Shown: positions 1-11,274, numbered from the stretch's first letter. The stretch: DNA of 64,000 bases from Aspidiotus rigidus (GCA_035079385.1 JAVHKY010000043.1:310001-374000); one strand, 5' to 3'. A program made the numbers and translations. The notes: generated by a model from the letters alone, not told the origin.

Positions 1-59
1 GAAATGTGTCGCACCACTATGGAACAGATCGAAATTAATGATAGAGAAGTCAAGTACAA
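1..59 (+). other. possible 3' part of an exon entering from the left edge
   Basis: The first 59 bases read without a stop in frame 1 and end exactly at a good donor, CAA followed by GTAAGT. The peptide is about 20 residues, rich in charged residues, and too short to name. No downstream exon was found. It may be a chance ORF beside a chance donor. Confidence 0.18.
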
Positions 60-60
60 G

Positions 61-1960
61 TAAGTTGTCTGGTGTCAATCGGATACATAGATCGAGGAAG
101 TTTGGCTCCTTGTTTCCCATTTTCATAGTGAATGAGATATTCTTATAGTAAGAATTGTGGGGTGTAGAAACTGGTTCTCTCGGAATGGTGCATAATGTCA
201 CCAGATTAAATCGACTATTGTGGACTTACGATGGAATTTTGAGTGACTGAATGGACACCAATAGTCTTAAAAGGGGAAGGGGATACCTATGGGAAACAGT
301 TTCAACTACCAAAAAGATGGGTGGTCAGAGCAATGAAGAAGAAGAAGAATTTACAGCCGAAACTAAATCTAACTATTATAGACGAGATGGAGACCCAAGA
401 TTGATTACTACGATGTAACTATAAACCAATCGACACTTGCGGTACAAGGTACGAAAATATCCTACGACTAAGACACGCCCTCCCCATTTTAGAGGACAGA
501 ATCAAAATACTAGAAATCAGCCAAAATGCGCATACAAGTAAGCATAGAGGAAGGTAGAAGAGAGATTTGAAACTGAAAATCCATGTGCACCATGCCACTA
601 CTCGTCACGTTATACTGGTGGTACCCTGAAGAAAAATCATCTGGAATGAATGATTGTATACACAGTTGTATCGGCGTTTAATGATATTAATGTCAAATAC
701 AATTAATTCTACTGTACATTACCAGATGACTCATATACGTTCTAATTGTAGAGCTTTTTGTAGCATATCCTCCGCCGCATCCCCGTTCAGATTTTTCCCT
801 TTGGGTTAATACCTTTTGGCGGGTGGGTTGACCGTGGGTATCTTTCACAAACCCACAGCTCAGACATGGCTCAGAGCCCGTTTGGTTTTCACTCCTTGAA
901 CAATGGTATCCCTCTCGGAAGCAGAAAAAAGAGTTACTACTTTTATCCTCAAACTTCAGTCGAATAGGTGGATAGGCTGTCGAAAGTAGCAGAATCTTGA
1001 TGTGATTACGTGTCGGATTAAACGTTGCATTTCTGACCGTAAAACAGGAGAGGCAAACACCATACGCACATCAAATTTTAAGGTGGTCGAGATTGACTCG
1101 AAAATGACCCAGATATGCTACTTACGACCATTCCGTATGTAAAAAAAAATAAATAGATAAATGGATTTACAGTGACTGAGCTCAACTTTAACACATGCGG
1201 ATGTGTGTGGGGGCGGGGGGTAGATCATCTCCACTCCCGTTTGTTGTACAACACATCCGGACGCACACTGAATTTCGTGGCGGGAACTCATAAGTTCACA
1301 AACCAAAAAATAGCATAAAAATGCACGTCAATTGCCCCTCCACTATCTCGATGATAGATAAGACAGACAATAAAATATTCACTGCATACAGTACAATGTA
1401 ATTTACATATGAATATAAGGAAAACAATGGATGGTTGAATACGTACGACGAGCCATATTCTTCCGTCAGGATATTTCAGTAATTTTTACGAGTGAGAAAA
1501 AACAAAAGAAGAAAAAAATGCACACATTATTGTCCGAAGTATCTACAACGAAAATAAGGAACAAAACTGCTATGACGAAATGACGTACACATATACACCA
1601 CAATAGTATGAGTATTTTGTAAATTCTCTCAAATTAGTTCACGCTTCAATTTGAGGTTTTTTACAAACCACTCATGGTATCAGCACCAAGTTTGTACATT
1701 AACATCTTTGGATATGTATTTGTAATAATATGGGTACGTATACCAATATTTGAAAAAAAAAAAAAAAAAAGGTAGGCGTAATGCAGAAACGGTATCTATT
1801 CGTAAAACGTTATTTTGCAGATACTTGAAATATTTTATGAAAGACACAACATAAAGCGTATTTTCAAACTTTGGAGAACAAAGTTAATAAGTACATTGGA
1901 ATAGTAATACCGGTACGTCAATTAATCAATGTACACTCATATGTGACTTTAGATACTGAC
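61..1960. other. no supported gene; possible decayed repeat
   Basis: No long open frame or splice-linked set of exons was found. Bases 243-401 (+) give a 53-residue stop-free, lysine-rich stretch, and 741-960 is GC-richer than its surroundings with a protein-like but stop-interrupted reading on the minus strand. Both could be remnants of an old transposon and match nothing I recognise. An A run of about 18 lies near 1753-1770. Confidence 0.35.
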
Positions 1961-1963
1961 GTT

Positions 1964-2365
1964 TTATTTATTGCCAAAATTGTCGCACCTAGGGCATCCA
2001 TCTTCTCCGAGGCACTTTTTATGAACTTTCTGGGTACAACATTTTGTAAACGTGATGGTTGATCTGGTGGCGTTCTTCATGGGTAAATAACAGATGAGGC
2101 AAGCGGGTCCGACATCAGCATTATCCTCTTCACTCCTCACACTTTTCTTCATTTTCTTTGCTGGTGGTTCTTGTTGGCTGACAGAACTACTACTACGCTT
2201 TTGGGAGCATGTTGGCCTGTCTGCTACAGTTTTGTGAGAGGAACATAGTTGTTTTACGGGACGTTGGGGCCTGCTCTCTGACATTCTTTTTATTTCATCA
2301 ACCTCGAAAGCATCGAAAAAAACCCTGTAAGTACTTGCATTCAATACGTTCTTCCAGGTGGGCAT
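1964..2365 (-). CDS. small basic protein with C-terminal Cys/His cluster (repeat-associated)
   Basis: An intact frame of about 133 codons starts at the Met at 2365; the frame stays open further upstream but only through low-complexity and A-run sequence. The N-terminal half is unremarkable. The middle is Ser/Lys rich (KRSSSS, PPAKKMKK), as in a nuclear protein. The last 40 residues hold a zinc-finger-like cluster: CLIC, then CC, VHKKC and CPRC, a RING- or PHD-like spacing. A similar tail (CPVCG, then CC and PVH) ends the ZSWIM-like pseudogene at 15983-16344, so this is probably a fragment of a transposon-encoded protein rather than a host gene. Function unknown. Confidence 0.4.
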   Translation of the reverse strand: MPTWKNVLNASTYRVFFDAFEVDEIKRMSESRPQRPVKQLCSSHKTVADRPTCSQKRSSSSVSQQEPPAKKMKKSVRSEEDNADVGPACLICYLPMKNATRSTITFTKCCTQKVHKKCLGEDGCPRCDNFGNK

Positions 2366-2479
2366 TGTATCTCGATATCGTCTCTGCATATAACGTTTTA
2401 CGCGTAGATACCGTCTCTGCATATATACTCGTAGGTACCCAATCACTTTGAAAAAAAAAAAAAAAAAAAAATACAACGA

Positions 2480-3388
2480 ATCCTGTTAGAGTTATAGGAG
2501 TCGAAAGAGATAGATATTTTAATCGACAGTACTGATGATACTGGATCGCATACAGCCTCGGCTTTTTGTGATTTATGAAAAATTTCAAATTATTCTTTCG
2601 GTCCTGACGTTTTGGTTCTCAGGAACTCGAATGCTCTAGATAAATCAAAAGAGAAGCAATGAGATTTAATCTACAAATCCCAAAAGTAAACTGAAAAATA
2701 TCATCCAAATAGTACGAGTAGTTTGATGTGTTTTTGATCAATTGCGTAAATAATACGTACCTATGTAGAATCGTGCTTCAACTTTGATTGTTTGAAATGA
2801 TAGGTATCTACGTTAATTAATTTACTTGACAATTAAATTATACAGTTCCAGTAGAATTTTATCATCAGAGAAAGTGGTTCGATATGGCTGCCGTGAGCCC
2901 GTGATATTTAGTGAAGTTTTAAAGAAATTTTGAAAAATATAATAGGTACTATTAAGGTCAGAAACCCATATCTGTAGGACAGAATTACGTCTATGCCAGC
3001 GGGCTGTTTGTTGGTTGAGTTTGAAATGCATATGTGTGTGTATGTGTGTGTGTACTGGTGGGAACAGTGAACTGGATGGCAAAGGAAATAATACATAGGG
3101 GTATGACTATTGAAAGTTCAAACGTTATGAGCTCTCATCGGTATTATTATTTTATAGAACATAAAAATCCGTCCACTTTATCGTGTAGGTAGTAGGTATC
3201 TTAAAGCAAGAGTGATAGTCCGTCGGCGGCGTATTCTACAGCGAGCGCGAAGTGCGAGCCCGTCCGGCGCCGTAGGCCTATAGCCGCGAGGCGCGCCGCA
3301 AGCGGCTAGTTCGATTATAAAATTACAACTAACCAACATGAGTGTACGTTGTGGCAATGAAATGAAAGAGATGGGGATAAAACAAAAA
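2480..3388. other. intergenic, no gene; GC-rich patch
   Basis: No coding signal was found. Bases 3215-3310 form a CpG-dense patch (CGGCGGCG, GGCGCCG, GAGGCGCGCC) in otherwise AT-rich DNA, just beyond the 3' end of the CCDC93 gene. It does not fold as a tRNA by eye. A short GT-rich microsatellite lies at 3031-3055. Confidence 0.4.
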
Positions 3389-3394
3389 TTTATT
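3389..3394 (-). promoter_or_regulatory. polyadenylation signal of CCDC93
   Basis: AATAAA on the minus strand, about 22 bases after the CCDC93 stop codon. It is the only canonical signal close to the stop, giving a very short 3' UTR. Confidence 0.55.
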
Positions 3395-3416
3395 TTACTA
3401 TTCCGGACCTTATTTT

Positions 3417-6400
3417 CTAATTAACATAACGATTATTCCTGCCGGGAATCGGTTCAATATGATCGGTCCTTTTTGCAATTTTATATTTCAGTAAACGTTG
3501 CTCCAATTGTTCGTTATAATTGTACGCATCAGCTAATTCCTTGACGGCACTTACATAATTACTTTTCAATGTTTGAAGGTAGACAAGGTGTTCCATCAAA
3601 CTATCACGTTTTTCGCGATTTTCATTTCGTTTTTCGGTGATCTAACAAAATGACAAAATATGGCCTACATAATTGAAAATTTATAATCGACATAGAAATA
3701 CATAGGAATCAAATAATTTCAACTTACCTTTTCATTTGCTTGCTCAATTCCAGAAACTATACCGTGCAATTGTCTCAAAAATTCGACCCGTCCATCCGTA
3801 ATCGAAGATTGATTGATAACTATTCTAATGAAAAATTCGAGGAGTAAATAAACATTTTTTTTTTTTTTCAAGCTAGAAAAGTGAAATCAACTATACTGAT
3901 CAATTTCAACTATTACTTACTGAGAGTAACTGTCGTATATTGAATTTAATATATTGTACTCCTTTCCCATGTAATGAAATTTATCGTTCAACGTATTGAA
4001 TAAAATGAAATATCTTTTTGTCTCGGTGTGTTTCAACGCGACTGCAAAAAGTTGGAAAACTCGAATTTGAAACATTTTAGTTAGGTAGTGGTATATAATA
4101 AAAACTCAAGGAGTTAAACGAGAGGGGGTAGGGAACCTGTTTTATGGAGAACAGGAGGCATTAGAAATTTCAAATTCCGAGCCATATCGGACACGCGGGA
4201 GACTTATAGAAATTTCCTCCTCTCCTTTAGGTTGTCAGCCGGCCGGACGACGGAGATTTTCTCAGAAATAACCCCCGATAAAACAGGTTCTCTATGAACA
4301 AACAATAGGTTTTACCAGTGGTGTTCCCGAAATTAGAAAATGGGGAGATATGAATAATGGGAGGGGGAGTGTTTAGTCAGAAAATTAGTTTCTAGGCCCA
4401 AAAAATTCGAATAAACGATTGTAATGGGTGAAAAACTGAGGACTCGACAGAAGAGAGAAATAAATTCACGCTGGGAACGCCACTAGATTCTGCCTAGAAA
4501 TATATTATCTCACTCTGATTGTGAAGTTCCACGAAGCGTTTCTGATACTGAGACAACTCCGCGCGGCTAGGTATTTGGTCAAAAAGTCTCTCTCGAACAG
4601 AAACAGTACGTAAGATTCTACCTAATTCCAATTTTTTGTTTTGTAATTTAACTCTCAGACGCTCTGCTTGTCCTTTTAGTTCTTCAATTTCGTCTTCCGC
4701 AAAAGTCTTTTCCATCACTCTAAAACACGGAACAATACCGTATTATGAAAATGTAACGCGGAATCTGTAATTAAATAAGATTAACCTATCGTTGAGGTTA
4801 GAAAAAGAAAAAATTTACATTACATGTATGTAATTATAACTTTGCTGAATTTGAGGACTCAAAATATTGAGAAAAAAATTTCAAGTCCTCAAAAATATTT
4901 TTCTGGGAATTTTGATCGTTAAGAAGTTCTTCTAACAATATCTGATCAGATTGAATAAAATAATTCTTAATGAGTTTCCAAAGACGTTCTTTTGGTTTTG
5001 AAGTTGTTTCAGTGTAGAACGTTTTCTTGAAGTTTTTCCAGCATCTGAAGTCTCTCAGAATGATTTAAATTATCAAATATATCACCTACACAGCTCTCAA
5101 AAATTTTTTGAAACAAATTCTCCTCTAGGAAGGAATAAAAGGAATCATGTACACACATAAATAAAAGGTACTCGTCAGTTACTGATGAATAAGAATTCAC
5201 TTAAATTGACAATTAACAAAACTTTAATAAATTGTGACTGCGCCTGTCAACCACTAGAAATGAAAATGTGTGTACGTAACATACAGGTCATATTACAGGA
5301 AATTATTTTTATAAAAGAAATTTTTCCATTTTATTAATTTACAGAAAATTTAATGTATAATATTTTTGGCACTAAAGAAAGGTATACCTTTTTAAATTTG
5401 TTCATTTATTCCCTGTAAACAGATTAGTAGATTCCGTATATTGAACAAAATGAACACTGTATTATTGTATACTCACGAAATCTCGTGTTCCAAATCATTC
5501 AACTCCAATTTGCACCCTTCCTTGAGATTTTTTTCTTCTACTTTCAGTTTTTCATGAAGTTTAATCAATAACTGCATTTTCTTCACAATACTAAGATAAA
5601 GACAGTATAAATATTGCGATGTGAGACACCCATGTTGAGAAAATAAAAAACAACAAACCTCTGCTCTTCTTGGTTAAGTGATTTGATCTGGGCTATATTT
5701 GCGTCATTTTCTTTCAATAGATTCTCATTCTCACAAACGGCAACTATCACAGCTTCTTGGAGATCTTGTTTCTCTTTATTCAAATCCTTGAATACGGATT
5801 CTAATCGGTAGATATGTTTCTCATCGTTCTATACAAACCGATACAAAGTAAATAACCAAAAACTAACCCATAATTGAAGGGTTCGAATGAAAATTAAAGA
5901 TACGAACGTTATTTTGAAATTACGTAGGTAATGAATTTTAAACGATCATAAGCGATAATTCACTACACAAGAAGAAAAGAAAAGAAAGAAAAAAAAAATT
6001 AATAGGTACATGAACGAAATTATACGATTCTAGAAGTATTTCCGACACTAATCACGATGCCGTTGACCGTTTTTTATTTGAAATTGGCTCTGGTTATCGA
6101 GAAATGATCACATTAAGTTCCCGCAAATTGTAGCGACGCGCAGTGTATGTTACCCGGCTACCGAATTTCGCGAGTACGAGAACATACACTGTGCGTCGCT
6201 ACGATTCGCGGGAACTTGATGTGATGATTTCTCGACAACCGAAGCCAATTTCGAAAAACAGTCAACGGCATCGTGATCAGTGTCGAAAATACTTCTAGAA
6301 TCGTATGATTTCTTTCATACATTTTTCAATTTTTGTTTTCTTTGTGTAGTGTACTGTTTATCCAAATTCTCAAAGCGAACATTGAATTCCTGCATGAAAA

Positions 6401-9400
6401 TGAGATGAACCTTTAAAAAAATGCAGGTATTATCTATATTTCTATAACTCGTTCTTTTCTTTTCTCAAAAAGAGCTAATCAAGTCTTGAAACGACTCTAA
6501 TTCCAAGCGTTCGATGTATTACAACCGAATAAGGTACAATACTCGTTCAAGTTGTTATGTAGCCTATACAGGCTACACGTATCACTGCACAAGTGAAATA
6601 AATAACTTATTTTCGTAAACAGTTAATCAGAAATGAAAACGGTCGTCTAATTTTACACTGCAACCGAAATTATTTCAAAGGTCAGAAAAGTACTTTTCGG
6701 ATGAAACCTCAAAAAAGCCCAGAATGCATCAAAACATTTGTTTGGGGCGTCAAGATAAGGTCTCTGTTAGAATCTCATAGGTGGTATTTCTTCGGCTAGA
6801 TCAAATTCATGGTTACAAATCTCAAATTTCTTGAGGAATTATAAAGAATTAGGAGTAGAAACTTAACTAATGTAGCCAAAAACCAAAAACTTTTCCAGCC
6901 ATAAATTTCGAAATTGGAATTTTAAATCCAGAGTGAGGGGAGAGGAGGGAGAAATTTTCGATACATTTCTAAATTTAAAATATATTACACTACTGAACGA
7001 AAAATAAAAAAGTAAAACGATTACACATTCGAATATCCGATTCGAAGGTATTTTTCAATGCTGAACAAGATGCCGTCCTCCGTTTTTCGCTAGGACGTCA
7101 CAATTTTCTGTAATGATCTCGTTTACTTGCCGCGGACCATCGCGAAAATCATCGAACGTAGCAGTATTTAATATCAAAATTTCGCGTTATATTTCGCGAT
7201 GGTCCGCGGCAAGTAAACAAGATTATTACAGAAAATTGTGACAGCCTAGCGAAAAACGGAGGACGGCATCGTGTTCAGTATTGAAAAATACCTTGGAATT
7301 GGATATTCGAATGTGTAATCGTTTTACTTTTTTATTTTTTGTTCAGTAGTGTTATTCAGAAGATTCGATGGCGCATCTTTATCGGGACTTTTTTCGAATC
7401 AAGTTGGACTAGAAAATTGTTTTTCGCAATAAACACATGGCTGAAAAAATCTCTCACTTTATTATTCATACAATAATATTTTGAAAACATATTGTACAAA
7501 TAACTCTTGAAAAAAAAGAGTCTCAGCGAAAGACCAAAAATAATAGGTATGATCAATTTTTACTTACAAAATTACGTAAATCGGAACTGAGAAATCTGCC
7601 AGCGTTTTCAAAATTCAATTTTTCCTCAAATAAATAGGTAAAATTAGCGAAGATGAAGGATTGTGATCAGGTAATTTCAACAGTAACTACGTAAATAATG
7701 CTTACTCGAGATATATCATAAAGGCATCCCCTCGTCAACGTGGCAAGATCAGTCTACAAACAAAATTGAAAAAAACGAAAGTGTTTTATAAGACTAAACG
7801 GATAGTATCAAAATGTAAAAAAGTATCATCACCTTGTCATGATGAATTGAAATTTGAGGACCCAACAGGACGCCACCATTCTGTTAACAACATTGCAACA
7901 ATATCGTTGAATTTTTCGTAATTTATAAAGAGTAATGTACGGGTACGCACATCAAAAATAGTAGACAGTCCATATTCGGCCAATGTACTTTCCACTCTCA
8001 ATTCTAAATTGCTGATTGACCTGTTCGATTGTTTACAGATCCTACGGGGTTGATATTGTTCCTGTTGAAGTATCAAGAGAATCTTAGTGATCGTGCGAAT
8101 ACCAAAAAGAGAGATACCGAAATGGATACAGTCTGGCTGCAAATCGCGCGAATTCCATAAATTAGGGAAAACTGACCAAAATAAAATTAACAGCCTGGCA
8201 TCTAACTTCTTCAACTCGACGAGCAGCTTCGCCATTACTATCTCGAAATGTTTTGTAATAATGATTCAAAGCTCGACTCTCCAAGTACTTGGCTTTCTTT
8301 AATCGATTTTCGAATGACCATTTGATCAGCCACTGAAATAGAACGTAAAATACTTGAAATAATTCACAATACGAATAATATTCAGTTATCAAAATTCATC
8401 ATTATCGATACTTTACCTCTATAACTGGAAAGGCGTGAATAAAGTCCAATCCTTGAATTTGATGCGGTTCGATTGAATAAGGACACTTGATTTTTGGCAA
8501 CGCAACAACAATTTTCTCCGTTAAAGCGCTTAAACATGAAGGATATTTCGAAGAATGAAAACAGAATATTCAACAATAATTATTCTGGATGTCCTATGAA
8601 ATATCCTAAAAACTATTTCCAATTCACAATTAAATTATCCAAAGTTTGATGTATAGATCCAATAAAATCGTAGACTATCACGGTATTCATTTTCAAAGTA
8701 TTTCACGACAGTTTCACCGCAACACTAATCATTTATATTTCTCATTGTAATACGTCCGGGAAGCATCTATTGAGCGTATTAATTTTAGAATAACCTTATT
8801 TCTAACATTCGTATTGGTAATTCAGGTAATGGGAAACCTGTAAGGAGTCGCAGACTAATCGTTATAGCGGTAAACTGGAAATTAGGTCGCACGATAACTT
8901 GAACATCGTTCTGTAAAAATTATCCGCGATCGGACTAATAGTTGGGATTTCAAATTTTCGAGGCCGAATTATAAGTTGGTAATAATTACATTTTCTGGCC
9001 TATATTTAAATCTTCTCGAAACAGGAAATCAATATCCAAATCGACAGAACTCGAGTCCAAACACCAAGTCATTCCACCGACAAGCTAAAAATGGAAATTT
9101 CAAGAAGTAATTATAACTAAATAATACAAATAAAAGAAGTGATTCGGACGCTTAGTCGTCATTTCAAAGCATTGTTGCGCCTTACTACATCAAATGGATT
9201 AATTCCTTTGATTCTGGCACGAAAGTAGCCGGCATTAACCAGTGCCGCCATGATACGATCGTACACAAGACTTTGCTCTTCATTTTCACTTGTCTCGATC
9301 TGCGCAATTAATAAGTTTCGGATTAGGTACTTACGACCTGTTTCATTGAAGATGAATAATACTTGAATAACCTCAATCGGTTTCCCGTCCGCATCGAAAA

Positions 9401-9455
9401 CATACGTTGGCACATTATATCCTTTACTTTCGAATATTTCTTTCCTCGTCAACAT
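3417..9455 (-). CDS. CCDC93: CCDC93 orthologue, CCC/Commander complex subunit
   Basis: A many-exon gene read leftwards. Exons: 9363-9455 and 9186-9299 (the 63-bp gap may be an intron or coding, as it is in frame), 8990-9084, 8417-8528, 8177-8332, 7951-8061, 7833-7880, 7706-7753, 7568-7624, 6355-6389 (uncertain), 5659-5828, 5477-5590, 4514-4719, 3921-4041, 3728-3824, 3417-3641. Together about 620 codons, close to human CCDC93 (631). Diagnostic motifs: [10 protein letters not shown] and VGGMTW near the N-terminus (NN-CH-like domain), [17 protein letters not shown], then coiled coil with [16 protein letters not shown] and FLRQL. Phases chain correctly except at 6355 to 5828, where phase 2 meets an exon needing phase 0, so a small exon is missing or 6355-6389 is wrong. 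Exons 7833-7880 and 7706-7753 rest on frame and splice sites only. In mammals CCDC93 joins CCDC22 and COMMD proteins in endosomal cargo recycling. Confidence 0.9.
4114..4300. mobile_element. TTAA-type MITE in a CCDC93 intron
   Basis: Starts at TTAA (4114-4117) followed by ACGAGA and GGGAACCTGTTTTATGG, and ends with the inverse GATAAAACAGGTTC. It belongs to the family at 41692, 48132 and 63293. The right TTAA is degraded (TGAAC). The element lies in the intron between exons 3921-4041 and 4514-4719. Confidence 0.7.
4834..5200 (-). pseudogene. decayed coding fragment inside a CCDC93 intron
   Basis: Two overlapping minus-strand frames read like one protein broken by a frameshift near 5010-5030. 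The first (5009-5200) contains [20 protein letters not shown] and ends at ENVLH. The second carries on as [13 protein letters not shown] and ILLEELLND and stops at 4834. Together they give about 120 residues of helix-forming sequence rich in Leu, Phe and Glu. It matches no part of CCDC93 known to me and lies between exons whose phases already join correctly, so it is not a CCDC93 exon. It could be a retrocopy fragment or a nested gene remnant; family unknown. Confidence 0.4.
5961..6351. mobile_element. palindromic MITE with CACTACACAA ends, copy 1
   Basis: Near-perfect foldback of about 390 bp in a CCDC93 intron. Ends are CACTACACAA and TTGTGTAGTG; the arms share ACGATTCTAGAAGTATTT, GATGCCGTTGAC and CGTCGCTAC. 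The loop is near 6160. No clear target duplication (ATT left, TAC right). CACTA ends suggest a CACTA/EnSpm relative, but that rests on the ends only. Confidence 0.75.
6988..7351. mobile_element. palindromic MITE with CACTACTGAAC ends, TTA target duplication, copy 2
   Basis: A 364-bp foldback in a CCDC93 intron. Ends CACTACTGAAC and GTTCAGTAGTG are flanked by TTA on both sides (6985-6987 and 7352-7354). CACTA termini with a 3-bp duplication are the hallmark of the CACTA/CMC superfamily. The arms are over 90% matched and share GATGCCGTCCTCCG with copies 1 and 3; the loop includes GTAGCAGTATT. Confidence 0.8.
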
Positions 9456-9661
9456 CGGGTAAATTTGAACGATACAACAGCCAGCCGTTCAGAATGAGGC
9501 AAGAGAGACAACGGGAAATACTTCTAGTGAATCTATAAATCTATAATCTAAATCTATAAATTACTATAATTTATCTTTCTATTAATACTATCTAATTATT
9601 AAAGAGAAGCTATCATCTATCTATCTATATTATTAAAGCGATGCTATCACTACGTATCACT
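9456..9661. other. CCDC93 upstream region
   Basis: About 200 bp between the CCDC93 start and the foldback element. It must hold the 5' UTR and probably the promoter, but I see no TATA box or clear initiator. It has short imperfect repeats (TCTATAAATC, and ATTATTAAAG near 9595 and 9630) and CTAT runs. Confidence 0.35.
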
Positions 9662-11274
9662 ACGAGTCGGTATTTCACGCCACATTGGGAGGGAAGTTGA
9701 TTCCGCGAGTCTTCGAAGTACTTGCTTTCGCACGCTCGCATTGCGCGGTACATATAGGGCTTTTCCATGTCGGCGCATTGCATACGTATTCTCCTACGTG
9801 TTATCGAAATGGTAGTATTTCTAACATTGCTCTTATGGGTGTTGCTGGATTGCATGCTCAAATTACTCCACAATGAAAATGAGTATGCAATCCAGCAACA
9901 CCCATAAGAGCAATGTTAGAAATACTACCATTTCGATAACACGTAGGAGAATACGTATGCAATGCGCCGACATGGAAAAGCCCTAGTGCGTCTTGTATTC
10001 ATACTTTGGACTGTGGGTCCTTGGGTCTGTACGGACTCTAAATTTATTTTCCAAAATGTTCTACTTGAAAAAAGATGAAGTACAAGAATATTTTTGGACT
10101 TGAAAATTTTTTTCAAGATATTTTACTCTAAAAAACGACCGACATACCAAAATATGTTTGGAGTTCGAAAATCAAAAATTCTTTGAAATATCCTACTTGA
10201 AAAAACGACCAAGTCCGAAAATATTATTGGACTTCGAATATTTTTGAAGGTAATTCACTTGAAAAAAAGACAAAGTACCAGAATATTATGCACTGATAAT
10301 ATTTTCCTGGATGATTTACTCAAAAAAACAACAGAGTCTGAGATTAATACTGGACTTGAAATATGTTTTGAGGTATTTAACTTGAGAAAATGACGAAGTA
10401 CAAGAGTATTTTTGGACTTGGAAAATTTTTTTGGTATTTTACTTGAAGGAAACAACAATTTTTTGAAGTATTTTACTTAAAAAAAGGACAAAGTATACCA
10501 GAATATTATCAGACTTGGGATATTTTCCTGAATGATTTACTCAAAAAAACGACCGAGTCATCCGAGATTAATACTGGACTTGGAATATTTTCGAGATATT
10601 TTACTCGAGGAAACGGACTCGGAAAACTGTTTTGAGATGTTTTACATTGAAAAAACAATCAGTTATATCTCAGACAATTTTGTAAGTCAAAAAATGATCC
10701 AAAACTTTATTTTCTTTTGAGAGATCACGAGAAATATTCCAAGCCCAAAAATATATTCTGGTAGGTACTTTCTTGTTTTTGTCATTTTCTCGCGTAAAAT
10801 ATCTCGAAGAATATTCCAAGTCCAGTATTAATCTCGGACTCCGTCGTTTTTTTGAGTAAATCGTCCAGGAAAATATCATGTTCAATAATATTCTGGTACT
10901 TTGTCTTTTTTTCAAAAGAATTACCTTGAAGAATATTCGAAGTCCAATAATATTCTCGGACTTGATCGTTTTTTCATGTAGAATATCTCCAAGAATTTTT
11001 GAAGTCCAAACATATTTTGGTACTTCGGTTGAGTAAAATATTTCGAAAAAAATTTTCAAGTCCAAAAATATTCTTGTACTTTGTCTTTTTTTCGAGTAAA
11101 ACATTTTGGAAAATTTAATATTCAAAGTCCATACAGGCCCAAGGACCCACAGTCCAAAGCATGAATACAAGACGCAATACTGCGCAACGCCAGCGTGCCA
11201 ACGCAAAAACTTTGGTGCTTTGAAGACTCGTGGAATCAACGTCCCTCCCAGTGTGGCGTGAAATACCGACTCGT
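9662..11274. mobile_element. foldback-like element with long arms of tandem repeats
   Basis: Outer ends are inverse copies: ACGAGTCGGTATTTCACGCC at 9662 and its complement ending at 11274. The arms run about 600 bp each, turning near 10680-10740, and contain degenerate 80-100 bp direct repeats built on GGACTTGGAATATTTT, TTTACTCAAAAAAACGACC and GACAAAGTACCAGAATATT. Long terminal repeats made of tandem units are characteristic of Foldback (MULE-related) elements. No target duplication or transposase is visible. The left arm is longer because of the nested hairpin at 9757-9983. Confidence 0.7.
9757..9983. mobile_element. nested hairpin MITE with TA target duplication
   Basis: A 227-bp near-perfect hairpin, GGGCTTTTCCATG to CATGGAAAAGCCC, with arms of about 100 bp and a loop near 9860-9885. 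It is flanked by TA on both sides. The matching spot in the right foldback arm (about 11175-11190) lacks it and keeps one TA, so that arm serves as an empty site. TA duplication suggests Tc1/mariner-type mobilisation. Confidence 0.75.

Noticed and set aside
9662..9662. Target duplication of the foldback element
   Set aside because: Flanking 8-10 bases (CGTATCACT left, CTTATAACT right) match only in part and were not counted.
10670..11239. 189-codon minus-strand frame with repeated YSKKR-like peptides
   Set aside because: It is a read-through of the repeat units in the foldback arm; kept only as a remark on a possible coding origin.
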